Below are positions 25,699-33,534 of a stretch of 64,000 nucleotides of DNA, piece by piece. The DNA lies in contig NZ_NESC01000009.1 in the NCBI RefSeq assembly GCF_003063575.1, forward strand, positions 62,001 through 126,000, written 5' to 3'. The stretch's first letter is position 1; every line of letters begins with the position of its first letter. The stretch comes from Limnohabitans sp. Jir72 (GTDB lineage Bacteria; Pseudomonadota; Gammaproteobacteria; Burkholderiales; Burkholderiaceae_C). The position numbers and the translations under genes were made by a program. The notes beneath the pieces are model-generated. The model did no database searches. It was not told the origin of the DNA and saw only the letters and a program-made list of their open reading frames with translations.

Positions 25699-26562
25699 AT
25701 GAAACTCGTTCGCTATGGCCAACCCGGCAAAGAAAAACCCGGTCTGATTGACGCCGATGGCCGCTTGCGCGACCTGAGCAGCGTGGTCAAAGACATCACG
25801 CCTGATCTGCTGAACGACAAGGCGCTGGCCAAGTTGGCCAAGGTCAAGACCGACAAGCTGCCTTTGGTGCGCGGCAAAAAACGTTTTGGCACACCCATCT
25901 CGTCGACCAGCAAGTTCATCGCCATTGGCCTGAACTACGCCGACCACGCGGCCGAATCGGGCATGCCGATCCCCAAAGAGCCCATCGTGTTCACCAAGGC
26001 GATTTCGTGCATTCAAGGCGCGGACGATGACGTCATGCTGCCCAAAGGCTCCAAAAAGTCCGACTGGGAAGTCGAGTTGGGCATCGTGATCGGTACACGC
26101 GCACGCTATGTCACGCAAAAAGACGCCCTGAACCATGTGGCCGGTTACTGCGTGGTCAACGACGTGAGCGAGCGCGAATACCAGCTGGAGCTGGGCGGCA
26201 GCTGGGACAAGGGCAAAGGGTGCGACACCTTCGGCCCCGTGGGCCCATGGCTGGTCACGCGCGACGAAGTGCCCAACCCACAAGCCCTGGGCATGTGGCT
26301 CGATGTGAACGGCGTGCGTTACCAGACCGGCAACACCAAGACCATGATCTTTGGCGTGGCCAAATTGGTGAGCTATGTCAGCCAGTTCATGACGCTGGAG
26401 CCGGGCGACATCATCACCACCGGCACCCCTCCAGGTGTGGGCATGGGCGTCAAGGTCGACGGCAAGCCCGCACCGGTGTTCCTCAAGCGCGGCGACGTGA
26501 TGCGTTTGGGCATTGAAGGCTTGGGCGAGCAAACCCAGAAGGTCGTGGCGTTCAAGGCCTGA
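25699..26562 (+). CDS. Fumarylacetoacetate hydrolase family protein, 2,4-diketo-3-deoxy-L-fuconate hydrolase-like
   Basis: A 287-residue FAH-family hydrolase. The N-terminal MKLVRYGQPGKEKPGLID matches the subgroup often named ureidoglycolate lyase, several members of which cleave 2,4-diketo-3-deoxy acids to pyruvate and a hydroxyacid. The metal site is visible as the Glu residues in DWEVELGIVIG and the Asp in CVVNDVSEREYQ; DIITTGTPPGVGMG is also conserved. A GAGAGG ribosome site precedes the ATG. It is last in the operon and is followed by a REP family B hairpin. Confidence 0.82.
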   Translation: MKLVRYGQPGKEKPGLIDADGRLRDLSSVVKDITPDLLNDKALAKLAKVKTDKLPLVRGKKRFGTPISSTSKFIAIGLNYADHAAESGMPIPKEPIVFTKAISCIQGADDDVMLPKGSKKSDWEVELGIVIGTRARYVTQKDALNHVAGYCVVNDVSEREYQLELGGSWDKGKGCDTFGPVGPWLVTRDEVPNPQALGMWLDVNGVRYQTGNTKTMIFGVAKLVSYVSQFMTLEPGDIITTGTPPGVGMGVKVDGKPAPVFLKRGDVMRLGIEGLGEQTQKVVAFKA

Positions 26563-26586
26563 ACCCAAACCATCGAAAGAAGCCAT

Positions 26587-26645
26587 GTCGGGGCTGAAGC
26601 CGCCGGCCTACAGGGGTCTTGTAGGTCGGCGGCTTCAGCCCCGAC
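26587..26645. repeat. REP-like hairpin, family B
   Basis: Two 26-bp arms with one mismatch and a 7-bp loop; each arm is GTCGGGGCTGAAGCC followed by GCCGGCCTACA or its complement. Related half or paired copies lie at 30617 and 33425. It is 24 bp after the FAH gene and may also protect the 3' end of that mRNA or act as a terminator, although no T run follows. Confidence 0.85.
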
Positions 26646-26710
26646 GCTTTGTTGCTGCCGATTTATCCTGATGCGTGAAGGGTACTTTTGATCATTCTTG
26701 GTTTTGGTGC

Positions 26711-26734
26711 AAAATAGAACGACCGTTCTATTTT
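26711..26734. promoter_or_regulatory. Perfect TetR-type operator at the start of the regulator gene
   Basis: Two perfect 10-bp inverted repeats AAAATAGAAC and GTTCTATTTT separated by GACC, ending 2 bp before the ATG at 26737. The central AACG/CGTT symmetry is typical for TetR regulators. Autorepression by the adjacent gene product is the simplest reading. A weak TTGATC (26688-26693) and CAAAAT (26710-26715) with 16-bp spacing could form the promoter that the operator overlaps. Confidence 0.8.
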
Positions 26735-26736
26735 AA

Positions 26737-27453
26737 ATGGCCATGACCGATCGCAAACCCACTTCCAAAGTTCAGAGTCTGCCCGCGCCCGAGACGGGGC
26801 GCCGCGTGCTGATCAAAGGCCAGCAGACCAAGGCCGTGATCATCGATGCCGCTTTGGGTCTGGCGTCGCAAATCGGTCTCGAAGGCCTGTCGATTGGCGC
26901 CTTGGCCGAAGTCACCGGCATGAGCAAGTCGGGTGTGTTTGCCCACTTTGGCTCGCGCGAAGAACTGCAAATTTCCGTCATCCGTGAATACCACGACCGG
27001 TTCGAAGCCGAGGTGTTTTATGCGGCCATGCAAAAGCCCCGGGGCGTGCCGCGCCTGCAGGCCTTGTTTGACAACTGGATGGTGCAAACCTCGGCCGAGA
27101 TCGATTCGGGCTGTATTTACATCAGCGGTGCGGTGGAGTTTGACGACCGCACGGGGCCGGTGCGGGATGCCCTGGCCTCGTCGGTGGCCACCTGGCAAAC
27201 CGCCTTGCGCCGCGCTGTGGAGCTGGCCCAAGAAGAAGGCCAGTTGAGCCGCCAAGCCGATGCGCACCAGATCGCCTTCGAGATCCATGGTTTGATTTTG
27301 GCCTTGCATTACGAAGCACGCTTTTTGCGAAACCCCGCTGCCACCGAGCGTGCACGTCAGGGGTTTTCTCACATCCTGTCCCGATACGCGGTGGCGCCTG
27401 CTTCTGCGCCTGCGCAGACCGCTGCCAAAGCCCGTCGCAAAACGGCCGACTGA
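26737..27453 (+). CDS. TetR family regulator of an acyl-CoA module
   Basis: A 238-residue TetR protein with a 25-residue basic leader, helix-turn-helix at about residues 30-75 (IGALAEVTGMSKSGVFAHFGSREEL read in parts) and a C-terminal ligand domain containing GCIYISGAVEFDDR, seen in regulators beside acyl-CoA dehydrogenases. Either the ATG at 26737 or the one at 26743 could start it. Neither has a Shine-Dalgarno sequence because the operator occupies that region. The acyl-CoA dehydrogenase gene begins 25 bp downstream. The C terminus ends in an Ala/Lys-rich tail. Confidence 0.85.
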   Translation: MAMTDRKPTSKVQSLPAPETGRRVLIKGQQTKAVIIDAALGLASQIGLEGLSIGALAEVTGMSKSGVFAHFGSREELQISVIREYHDRFEAEVFYAAMQKPRGVPRLQALFDNWMVQTSAEIDSGCIYISGAVEFDDRTGPVRDALASSVATWQTALRRAVELAQEEGQLSRQADAHQIAFEIHGLILALHYEARFLRNPAATERARQGFSHILSRYAVAPASAPAQTAAKARRKTAD

Positions 27454-27478
27454 TTTTCAATTTCTCTAGGAGCTCCAC

Positions 27479-29290
27479 ATGCCCGTCTACAACCCCCCCC
27501 TTCGCGACATGCAATTTGTCTTGCATGAATTGTTCAACGTCAGCGCCGAGCTCAAGGCATTGCCCAAGCACGCCGACACCGATGCCGACACCATCAATGC
27601 GGTGCTCGAAGAAGGCGGCAAGTTCGCCGCTGAGGTGATCTTCCCGCTCAACATCTCGGGTGACACCCAGGGCTGTCAGCTCAACCGCGACACACACGAC
27701 GTGACCGCGCCCGATGGCTTCAAGGCGGCCTATGCGCAGTACGTTGCTGGTGGCTGGCCATCGCTCAGCTGCGATTCTCAGTTCGGCGGCCAAGGCTTGC
27801 CTTTTGTGGTGAACCAGTGTTTTTACGAAATGCTCAACTCGGCCAACCAGGCTTGGACCATGTACCCCGGTCTGTCGCACGGCGCATACGAAGCCTTGCA
27901 TGCACACGGCACGGCTGAGCAAAAAGCGCTGTACCTGCCCAAGCTGACCAGTGGTGAGTGGACCGGCACCATGTGCCTGACCGAGCCGCATTGCGGCACC
28001 GACCTGGGTCTTTTGCGCAGCAAGGCCGAACCCCAGGCCGATGGCACGTACCGCATCACCGGTCAAAAGATTTTCATCAGCGCGGGTGAGCACGACCTGG
28101 CCGCCAACATCGTGCACTTGGTGTTGGCCCGTTTGCCCGATGCGCCCCCCGGCAGCAAAGGCATCAGCCTTTTCTTGGTGCCCAAGTTCAATGTGTCGGC
28201 CGACGGCGGCATCGGCGAGCGCAATGGCATTTACTGCGGCGGTCTCGAACACAAGATGGGCATCCACGGCAACGCCACATGCCAGATGGTGCTCGACGAG
28301 GCCGTGGGTACCCTGGTGGGCCAGCCCAACAAGGGCCTGGCCGCGATGTTCGTGATGATGAACGCCGCCCGTTTGGGCGTGGGCAACCAGTCGCTGGGTT
28401 TGACCGAAGTGGCCTATCAAAACGCGCTGGCCTATGCCAAAGACCGCGTGCAGATGCGCTCGCTCACCGGCGTCAAGGCACCCGGCAAACCGGCCGACCC
28501 GATCATCGTGCACCCCGAAGTGCGTCGCGCCTTGATGACGGCCAAGGCCTATGCCGAAGGTGGCCGTGCGCTGGCTTGCTTTTGCGCTTTGCTGCTGGAC
28601 AAAGAGATCAACCACCCTGATGAAGCGGTGCGCGCCGAGGCGGCCGAGATGGTGGCTTTGCTCACGCCCATCGTCAAAGCCTTCACCACCGACAACGCCT
28701 GGCAATCCACCACCGAATGCCAACAGGTGTTTGGTGGCCACGGCTACATCAAAGAGTGGGGCATGGAGCAGTTCGTGCGCGATGCGCGCATCAACATGAT
28801 CTATGAAGGCACCAACGCCATCCAGTCGCTCGATCTGTTGGGTCGCAAGGTGCTGGGCAACCAGGGCTCCACACTCAAGAAGTTCGGCAAACTGGTAGAG
28901 CAATTGGTCAAGGCCGAGATGGCCAACGAAGCCATGGGTGAGTTCATCAAGCCCCTGGCCGATCTGGGCGGCAAGCTGACCCAGCTGACCGGCGAAGTCG
29001 GCATGAAAGCCATGAGCAATGCCGACGAGGTGGGGGCAGCCGCTGTGGATTACCTGCGCGTGGTAGGGCACTTGGTGATGGGTTACTTCTGGGCCCGCTC
29101 AGCCCAGGTGGCGCTGGCCAAACTGGCCGAAGCCGAAGAGGCCGCACAGCGGCCCGATCCCTTCTACCAAGCCAAGCTTCAAACAGCACGCTTTTATTTC
29201 TCGCGCATGATGCCCGAGACTTCGACCTTGATGCGCCGCATCCGTGCGGGCAGCGAGGCATTGATGGACACCGAAGCCGCGTTGGCATGA
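27479..29290 (+). CDS. Acyl-CoA dehydrogenase (large DmdC/AcdB-like type)
   Basis: A 603-residue FAD-dependent acyl-CoA dehydrogenase, longer than the common 380-residue type because of an N-terminal extension and an extra C-terminal helical domain. Seen: GGWPSLSCDSQFGGQGLP, the FAD/substrate stretch GTMCLTEPHCGTDLG (residues about 164-178), QVFGGHGYIKEWGMEQ and YEGTNAIQSLDLLGRKVL with the region of the catalytic Glu. Such proteins include 3-methylmercaptopropionyl-CoA dehydrogenases and fatty acyl-CoA dehydrogenases; the substrate is not determined. It lies in the TetR-controlled module with DUF2147 and enoyl-CoA hydratase genes. Confidence 0.9.
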   Translation: MPVYNPPLRDMQFVLHELFNVSAELKALPKHADTDADTINAVLEEGGKFAAEVIFPLNISGDTQGCQLNRDTHDVTAPDGFKAAYAQYVAGGWPSLSCDSQFGGQGLPFVVNQCFYEMLNSANQAWTMYPGLSHGAYEALHAHGTAEQKALYLPKLTSGEWTGTMCLTEPHCGTDLGLLRSKAEPQADGTYRITGQKIFISAGEHDLAANIVHLVLARLPDAPPGSKGISLFLVPKFNVSADGGIGERNGIYCGGLEHKMGIHGNATCQMVLDEAVGTLVGQPNKGLAAMFVMMNAARLGVGNQSLGLTEVAYQNALAYAKDRVQMRSLTGVKAPGKPADPIIVHPEVRRALMTAKAYAEGGRALACFCALLLDKEINHPDEAVRAEAAEMVALLTPIVKAFTTDNAWQSTTECQQVFGGHGYIKEWGMEQFVRDARINMIYEGTNAIQSLDLLGRKVLGNQGSTLKKFGKLVEQLVKAEMANEAMGEFIKPLADLGGKLTQLTGEVGMKAMSNADEVGAAAVDYLRVVGHLVMGYFWARSAQVALAKLAEAEEAAQRPDPFYQAKLQTARFYFSRMMPETSTLMRRIRAGSEALMDTEAALA

Positions 29291-29313
29291 TTGAGCACTT
29301 CAGGAGTTGAACC

Positions 29314-29754
29314 ATGAAAAACATTTTGCGCACGATGGCGCTGGCCAGCATCGGCTTTCTGGCTTTGGCCGCTCAGGCCAACAGCCCAGTGGGCCGTTGG
29401 CACACCATTGACGACAAAACCGGAGAGACCAAGAGCGTCGTCACCATCGAAGACGCGGGGGGCGTCTTGCGTGGCAAGGTCAGCCAGATCCTGCGCAAAG
29501 GCGCAGACCCTGCGGCCAAGTGCGACAAATGCGCGGACGACCGCAAGGACCAGACCATCCTCGGCATGGAGATCATCCGCGGTGTGAAGAAGTCGGCGGG
29601 CAACGAGTACTGGGAAGGCGGCGAGATCCTCGACCCGGAAGAGGGCAAGCTGTACCGCGTGCGACTGACGCCTGTCGAGGGTGGCGCGAAACTGCAAGTG
29701 CGCGGTTTTCTGGGCCCCTTCTGGCGCAACCAGTTGTGGGTCAAGGCACCCTGA
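29314..29754 (+). CDS. DUF2147 family secreted protein
   Basis: A 146-residue protein with a signal peptide (KNILRTMALASIGFLALAAQA, cleavage near residue 22) and a mature DUF2147 domain starting SPVGRWHTIDDKTGE and containing a CDKC pair and the motif LGMEIIRG. The C-terminal GFLGPFWRNQLWVKAP is typical. Members are periplasmic and of unsettled function; they often sit beside fatty acid or PHA genes in Burkholderiales, as here. It begins 24 bp after the acyl-CoA dehydrogenase gene. Confidence 0.85.
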   Translation: MKNILRTMALASIGFLALAAQANSPVGRWHTIDDKTGETKSVVTIEDAGGVLRGKVSQILRKGADPAAKCDKCADDRKDQTILGMEIIRGVKKSAGNEYWEGGEILDPEEGKLYRVRLTPVEGGAKLQVRGFLGPFWRNQLWVKAP

Positions 29755-29774
29755 TCCTGTTTCCCTTCACATCC

Positions 29775-29797
29775 GCCGCCCATTGGGGCGGCCTTTT
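29775..29797 (+). terminator. Probable intrinsic terminator after the DUF2147 gene
   Basis: GCCGCCC (29775-29781) pairs with GGGCGGC (29786-29792) over a 4-base loop, followed by CTTTTCATTTTT. It separates the DUF2147 gene from the enoyl-CoA hydratase gene, which may therefore have its own promoter or depend on read-through. Confidence 0.65.
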
Positions 29798-29818
29798 CAT
29801 TTTTGAGACGAGGCCACC

Positions 29819-30583
29819 ATGTCTGACATCCTGACCCACATCGACGCAGGGGTGATGACCATCACCTTCAACCGTCTGGACAAAAAGAACTCCATCACCT
29901 CCACCATGTATGCGGCCATGGCCGATGCTGTGGCGCAAGCCGCAGCCGACGCGTCTGTGCGCGTGGTGCTGTTCCAGGGCCATGAAAGCATCTTCAGTGC
30001 GGGCAACGACATTGGTGACTTTCTGAACCAGCCCCCCAGCACCCAAGAGTCGCCAGTGTTCCGCTTCTTGCGCGGTATCGCCACGTTTGAAAAACCGCTG
30101 CTGGCCGCTGTGGCTGGGCCTGCCGTGGGCATCGGCACCACCATGCTGTTCCATTGCGACCTGGTTTATGCCGGTGACAACGCGGCGTTTTCGATGCCTT
30201 TCGTGAACCTGGGTCTGTGCCCCGAAGCGGCGTCGAGCCTGCTGGCGCCGCGCATGTTCGGTTACCACCGCGCTGCCGAAGCCTTGTTGATGGGCGATCC
30301 CTTTTTTGCCGAGGCCGCGCAAGAAGTCGGCCTGGTCAACCGTGTGGTGCCACCGACCGAAGTGAACGGCTACGCTCAAGCACAGGCCCGCAAGTTGGCT
30401 GGTAAGCCTTTGTCCTCTTTGATCGAGACCAAGCGCTTGATGAAAGGCGGCTACCAGCAGGAAGTGCTGGCCAAGATGGACGAAGAGGGCCAAAGCTTTG
30501 GTCGCATGCTGCGCGAGCCCGCTGCCAAAGAGGCGTTTGGTGCCTTCATGGAAAAGCGCAAGCCTGATTTTTCCAAGTTGTGA
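29819..30583 (+). CDS. Enoyl-CoA hydratase/isomerase family protein
   Basis: A 254-residue crotonase-fold enzyme that hydrates trans-2-enoyl-CoA in beta-oxidation, or isomerises a related acyl-CoA. The oxyanion hole segments FSAGNDIGDF (residues about 58-67) and AAVAGPAVGIGTT, and the active-site Glu region LGLCPEAASS are present; the second catalytic Glu of classical hydratases is not obvious, so an isomerase or another crotonase activity is possible. It follows the acyl-CoA dehydrogenase module after a terminator. Confidence 0.87.
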   Translation: MSDILTHIDAGVMTITFNRLDKKNSITSTMYAAMADAVAQAAADASVRVVLFQGHESIFSAGNDIGDFLNQPPSTQESPVFRFLRGIATFEKPLLAAVAGPAVGIGTTMLFHCDLVYAGDNAAFSMPFVNLGLCPEAASSLLAPRMFGYHRAAEALLMGDPFFAEAAQEVGLVNRVVPPTEVNGYAQAQARKLAGKPLSSLIETKRLMKGGYQQEVLAKMDEEGQSFGRMLREPAAKEAFGAFMEKRKPDFSKL

Positions 30584-30616
30584 TGCCTGTACATCGCTGA
30601 AGGTTGATGCACACTT

Positions 30617-30641
30617 GTCGGGGCTGAAGCCACCGACCTGG
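30617..30641. repeat. REP-like single arm, family B
   Basis: GTCGGGGCTGAAGCC followed by ACCGACCTGG matches one arm of the hairpin at 26587. No inverted partner is present, so it is a solitary REP in the 104-bp gap before the thioesterase gene. Confidence 0.7.
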
Positions 30642-30687
30642 CCATGCACACCGTCGGCACTTGCCCGCCCATCGATAGAATCATCCG

Positions 30688-31170
30688 ATGTCCGACCGCA
30701 CCCCCACTCCCGTCATCCTTGAGCCCGAATACATCGAGGGCTTTCGCCAGATTTACGAAGAGAAAATCGTTTTCAACCAAACGATCGGACTCAGACTGGT
30801 GAGTGTGACGCCCGAGGGTGTTGAAGCCCGCATCGACATGCGCCCCGAGCTGGTGGGGCACTTTGCCTACAACCGCATCCATGGCGGCGTCATCAGTGCG
30901 GCGCTGGACGCCATTGGCAGCGCCGCTGTCATGGCGGCCCTGGCGGCCAAGCACATGGACGAAGCCCCGGCCAAGCGCCTCGAGCGCTTTGCCAAGCTGG
31001 GCACGATCGATTTGCGCATCGACTACCTGCGACCGGGCATCGGCGAGTTTTTCACCATCCATGCCGAGGCGCTGCGCGTGGGCTCGCGCGTGGGCACGTC
31101 GCGCATGGAGTTCCGTGGACCCGACGGCACCTTGATGTCTGCTGGCGCTGCCGCTTACATCGTTTCCTGA
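30688..31170 (+). CDS. PaaI/YigI-like hotdog-fold thioesterase
   Basis: A 160-residue hotdog-fold protein. The core motif YNRIHGGVISAALDAIGSAAV (read in parts, residues about 61-80) and the strand DLRIDYLRPG place it among PaaI/YigI-type acyl-CoA thioesterases. It likely hydrolyses medium or long acyl-CoA esters released in the neighbouring pathway. Its stop codon abuts that of yciA on the other strand in TGATCA. Confidence 0.82.
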   Translation: MSDRTPTPVILEPEYIEGFRQIYEEKIVFNQTIGLRLVSVTPEGVEARIDMRPELVGHFAYNRIHGGVISAALDAIGSAAVMAALAAKHMDEAPAKRLERFAKLGTIDLRIDYLRPGIGEFFTIHAEALRVGSRVGTSRMEFRGPDGTLMSAGAAAYIVS

Positions 31171-31575
31171 TCAGGCAACAATCGGCCTGGGCTTGCCGCT
31201 TTCGTCGATGGCCACATAGGTCAGCGAGGCTTCGGTCACTTTGATGAAATCGCCTTGCGAGCGAAAGCGCTCGGCAAACACTTCGACCTTCACGGTGACC
31301 GAGGTGCGGCCCACTTTCACGATCCTGGCAAAGAACGAGAGGATGTCGCCGACCCGCACGGGTTGTTTGAAGATGAACTCGTTCACCGCCACCGTGGCCA
31401 TGCGCCCACGCACTTGCCTGGCTGGCAAGACCGAACCGGCCAAGTCCACCTGGGCCATGACCCAGCCGCCAAAAATGTCACCGTTGGCATTGCAGTCGGC
31501 GGGCATGGGGATGACCTTGAGCACCAATTCTTGGTCGGTGGGCAAATCAACACTGGGGCGGATGTTTTCGGACAT
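31171..31575 (-). CDS. yciA: Acyl-CoA thioesterase YciA
   Basis: A 134-residue hotdog-fold thioesterase. The signature DCNANGDIFGGWVMAQVDLAG contains the conserved Asn-Gly-Asp-Ile-Phe-Gly-Gly core and the catalytic Asp. FIFKQPVRVGDILSFFA and VKVEVFAE are also typical. YciA is a hexameric broad-specificity acyl-CoA hydrolase. The ATG at 31575 (MSENIRPS) was chosen over an upstream in-frame codon because it matches the usual length. It diverges from the ABC exporter gene with 39 bp between the starts. Confidence 0.88.
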   Translation of the reverse strand: MSENIRPSVDLPTDQELVLKVIPMPADCNANGDIFGGWVMAQVDLAGSVLPARQVRGRMATVAVNEFIFKQPVRVGDILSFFARIVKVGRTSVTVKVEVFAERFRSQGDFIKVTEASLTYVAIDESGKPRPIVA

Positions 31576-31614
31576 GGGCACAATCGGGCGGTAGTTTTCA
31601 CAGGATTGTCCCTC

Positions 31615-33417
31615 ATGCGCCACCACGGCGAAGCCTCACCCCAACCGACCCCCGGCGCCCGCAGCGGCGACTGGCACACGCTGTCGCGTCTTTTTCCTTA
31701 CCTCTGGCAATACAAATGGCGGGTGGGTTTCGCCTTGCTGTTCATGGTGGGGGCCAAACTGGCCAATGTCAGCGTGCCCCTCTTGCTCAAGCAGTTGATC
31801 GACACCATGAACCTGCAGCCGGGCGATGCCCGGGCGGTCTTGGTGGTGCCGGTGGGTTTGCTGCTGACCTATGGCGCTTTGCGTTTGTCCACATCGGCTT
31901 TCACCGAGCTGCGCGAGTTGGTGTTCGCCAAGGCCACGCAGGGCGCGGCCCGCGCCATTGCGCTGCAAACCTTTGAGCATCTGCACGCGCTCAGCTTGCG
32001 CTTTCATCTGGCGCGCCAGACGGGCGGCATGACGCGCGACATCGAGCGCGGCGTGCGCGGCATCGAGTCGCTGATTTCTTATTCGCTTTACTCCATCGTG
32101 CCCACATTGATCGAGGTGGGCTTGGTGCTGTCGATTCTGGCGGTCAAGTTCGATGCGATGTTCGCCTGGATCACCCTCGGGGCATTGGCGTTCTACATTT
32201 TCTTCACGGTGCGCATCACCGAGTGGCGCACGCAGTTTCGACGTCAGGCCAACGAGTTCGACTCAGCGGCGCACACCAAGGCGGTCGACTCGCTGCTCAA
32301 CTACGAGACCGTCAAATACTTTGGCAACGAAGCATTTGAGGCGCAGCGCTACGACGAGAGCCTGGAGCGCCTGCGCCGCTCGCGCCTGAAGGCGCAAACC
32401 TCGCTCAGCCTGCTCAACACGGGCCAACAGCTCATCATCGCCACCGCGCTGGTGGGCATGCTCTGGCGCGCCACGCAAGGCGTGGTCGATGGCCGCATGA
32501 CATTGGGTGACCTGGTCATGATCAACGCCTTCATGATCCAGCTGTACATCCCGCTCAACTTCTTGGGCGTGCTGTACCGTGAGATCAAACAAAGCCTGAC
32601 CGATTTGGACAAAATGTTCACCTTGATGGACCGTGAACGCGAAGTGGCCGACGCACCAAACGCGAAGCCGCTGGCTTTGCAGGGTGCGCCCTCGGTGGTG
32701 TTTGACCATGTGTCGTTCGCCTACGAGGCCGACCGTCCGATCTTGAAAGGCATCAGCTTCGAGATCCCGGCCGGCAAGACGGTGGCGGTGGTTGGGCCCT
32801 CGGGCTCGGGCAAGTCCACGCTGGCGCGCTTGATGTTCCGTTTTTATGACGTGCAGCAAGGCACCATCCGCATGGCGGGCCAAGACATCCGCGCCGTGAC
32901 CCAGGCCAGTGTGCGCCGCGCCTTGGGCATCGTGCCGCAGGATACGGTGCTCTTCAACGACTCGGTGGCCTACAACATCGCTTATGGCCGCCCAGGGGCA
33001 AGCCAAGCCGAGATCGAAGACGCCGCCCGCGCAGCGCGCATCCACGACTTCATCGCGTCGACCCCCAAGGGCTACCAGACGCCGGTGGGCGAGCGCGGCC
33101 TGAAATTGTCGGGCGGCGAGAAGCAGCGTGTGGCGATCGCCCGCACCTTGCTCAAAGACCCGCCGATCTTGGTGTTTGACGAAGCCACCTCGGCGCTGGA
33201 CTCGGCCAATGAGCGCGCCATCCAGGCCGAGCTGTCCAGCGTGGCGCAGAACAAAACCACGCTGGTGATTGCGCACCGCCTGTCCACCGTGGTCGATGCC
33301 CACGAGATCTTGGTGATGGAGGCCGGGCGCATCATCGAGCGCGGCAACCACACCGCCTTGCTGGCCTTGCAAGGGCGTTACGCCAGCATGTGGGCGCTGC
33401 AGCAATCTGCCGATTAA
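31615..33417 (+). CDS. ABC exporter, Atm1/HMT1-like half-transporter
   Basis: A 600-residue half-transporter with a six-helix membrane domain (residues about 35-330) and one ATPase domain (about 360-600). ATPase motifs are Walker [11 protein letters not shown]-loop IVPQDTVLFND, signature LSGGEKQR, Walker B ILVFDEATSALD and switch His in IAHRLS. The membrane-domain stretches SLRFHLARQTGGMTRDIERG and DSLLNYETVKYFGNE are hallmarks of the Atm1/HMT1 subfamily, which exports glutathione-linked or metal-thiol compounds. The ATG at 31615 gives the usual length. Confidence 0.9.
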   Translation: MRHHGEASPQPTPGARSGDWHTLSRLFPYLWQYKWRVGFALLFMVGAKLANVSVPLLLKQLIDTMNLQPGDARAVLVVPVGLLLTYGALRLSTSAFTELRELVFAKATQGAARAIALQTFEHLHALSLRFHLARQTGGMTRDIERGVRGIESLISYSLYSIVPTLIEVGLVLSILAVKFDAMFAWITLGALAFYIFFTVRITEWRTQFRRQANEFDSAAHTKAVDSLLNYETVKYFGNEAFEAQRYDESLERLRRSRLKAQTSLSLLNTGQQLIIATALVGMLWRATQGVVDGRMTLGDLVMINAFMIQLYIPLNFLGVLYREIKQSLTDLDKMFTLMDREREVADAPNAKPLALQGAPSVVFDHVSFAYEADRPILKGISFEIPAGKTVAVVGPSGSGKSTLARLMFRFYDVQQGTIRMAGQDIRAVTQASVRRALGIVPQDTVLFNDSVAYNIAYGRPGASQAEIEDAARAARIHDFIASTPKGYQTPVGERGLKLSGGEKQRVAIARTLLKDPPILVFDEATSALDSANERAIQAELSSVAQNKTTLVIAHRLSTVVDAHEILVMEAGRIIERGNHTALLALQGRYASMWALQQSAD

Positions 33418-33424
33418 GCAATCG

Positions 33425-33503
33425 GTAGGAGGTCGGTGGCTTCAGCCCTGACAAGAACCACTTGCCATGGCAGATGAGTGTCGGAGCTGAAGCTCCGAGC
33501 TAC
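33425..33503. repeat. REP-like pair, family B
   Basis: A left arm GTAGGAGGTCGGTGGCTTC continuing to 33452 and a right arm from 33480 that begins GTCGGAGCTGAAGCTC and ends GAGCTAC are inverted, diverged copies. They fill most of the 117-bp gap between the ABC exporter and the LysR gene. Confidence 0.75.
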
Positions 33504-33534
33504 AAGGCGAGTCTCAGGGCCCCATAATTGCAGC

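Noticed and set aside
24118-26586. An 822-codon open frame on the minus strand opposite the SDR and FAH genes
   Set aside because: It is the antisense shadow of three well-supported plus-strand genes; the His/Gly/Ala/Val-rich composition is typical of the reverse frame of GC-rich coding DNA, and no domain is recognisable.
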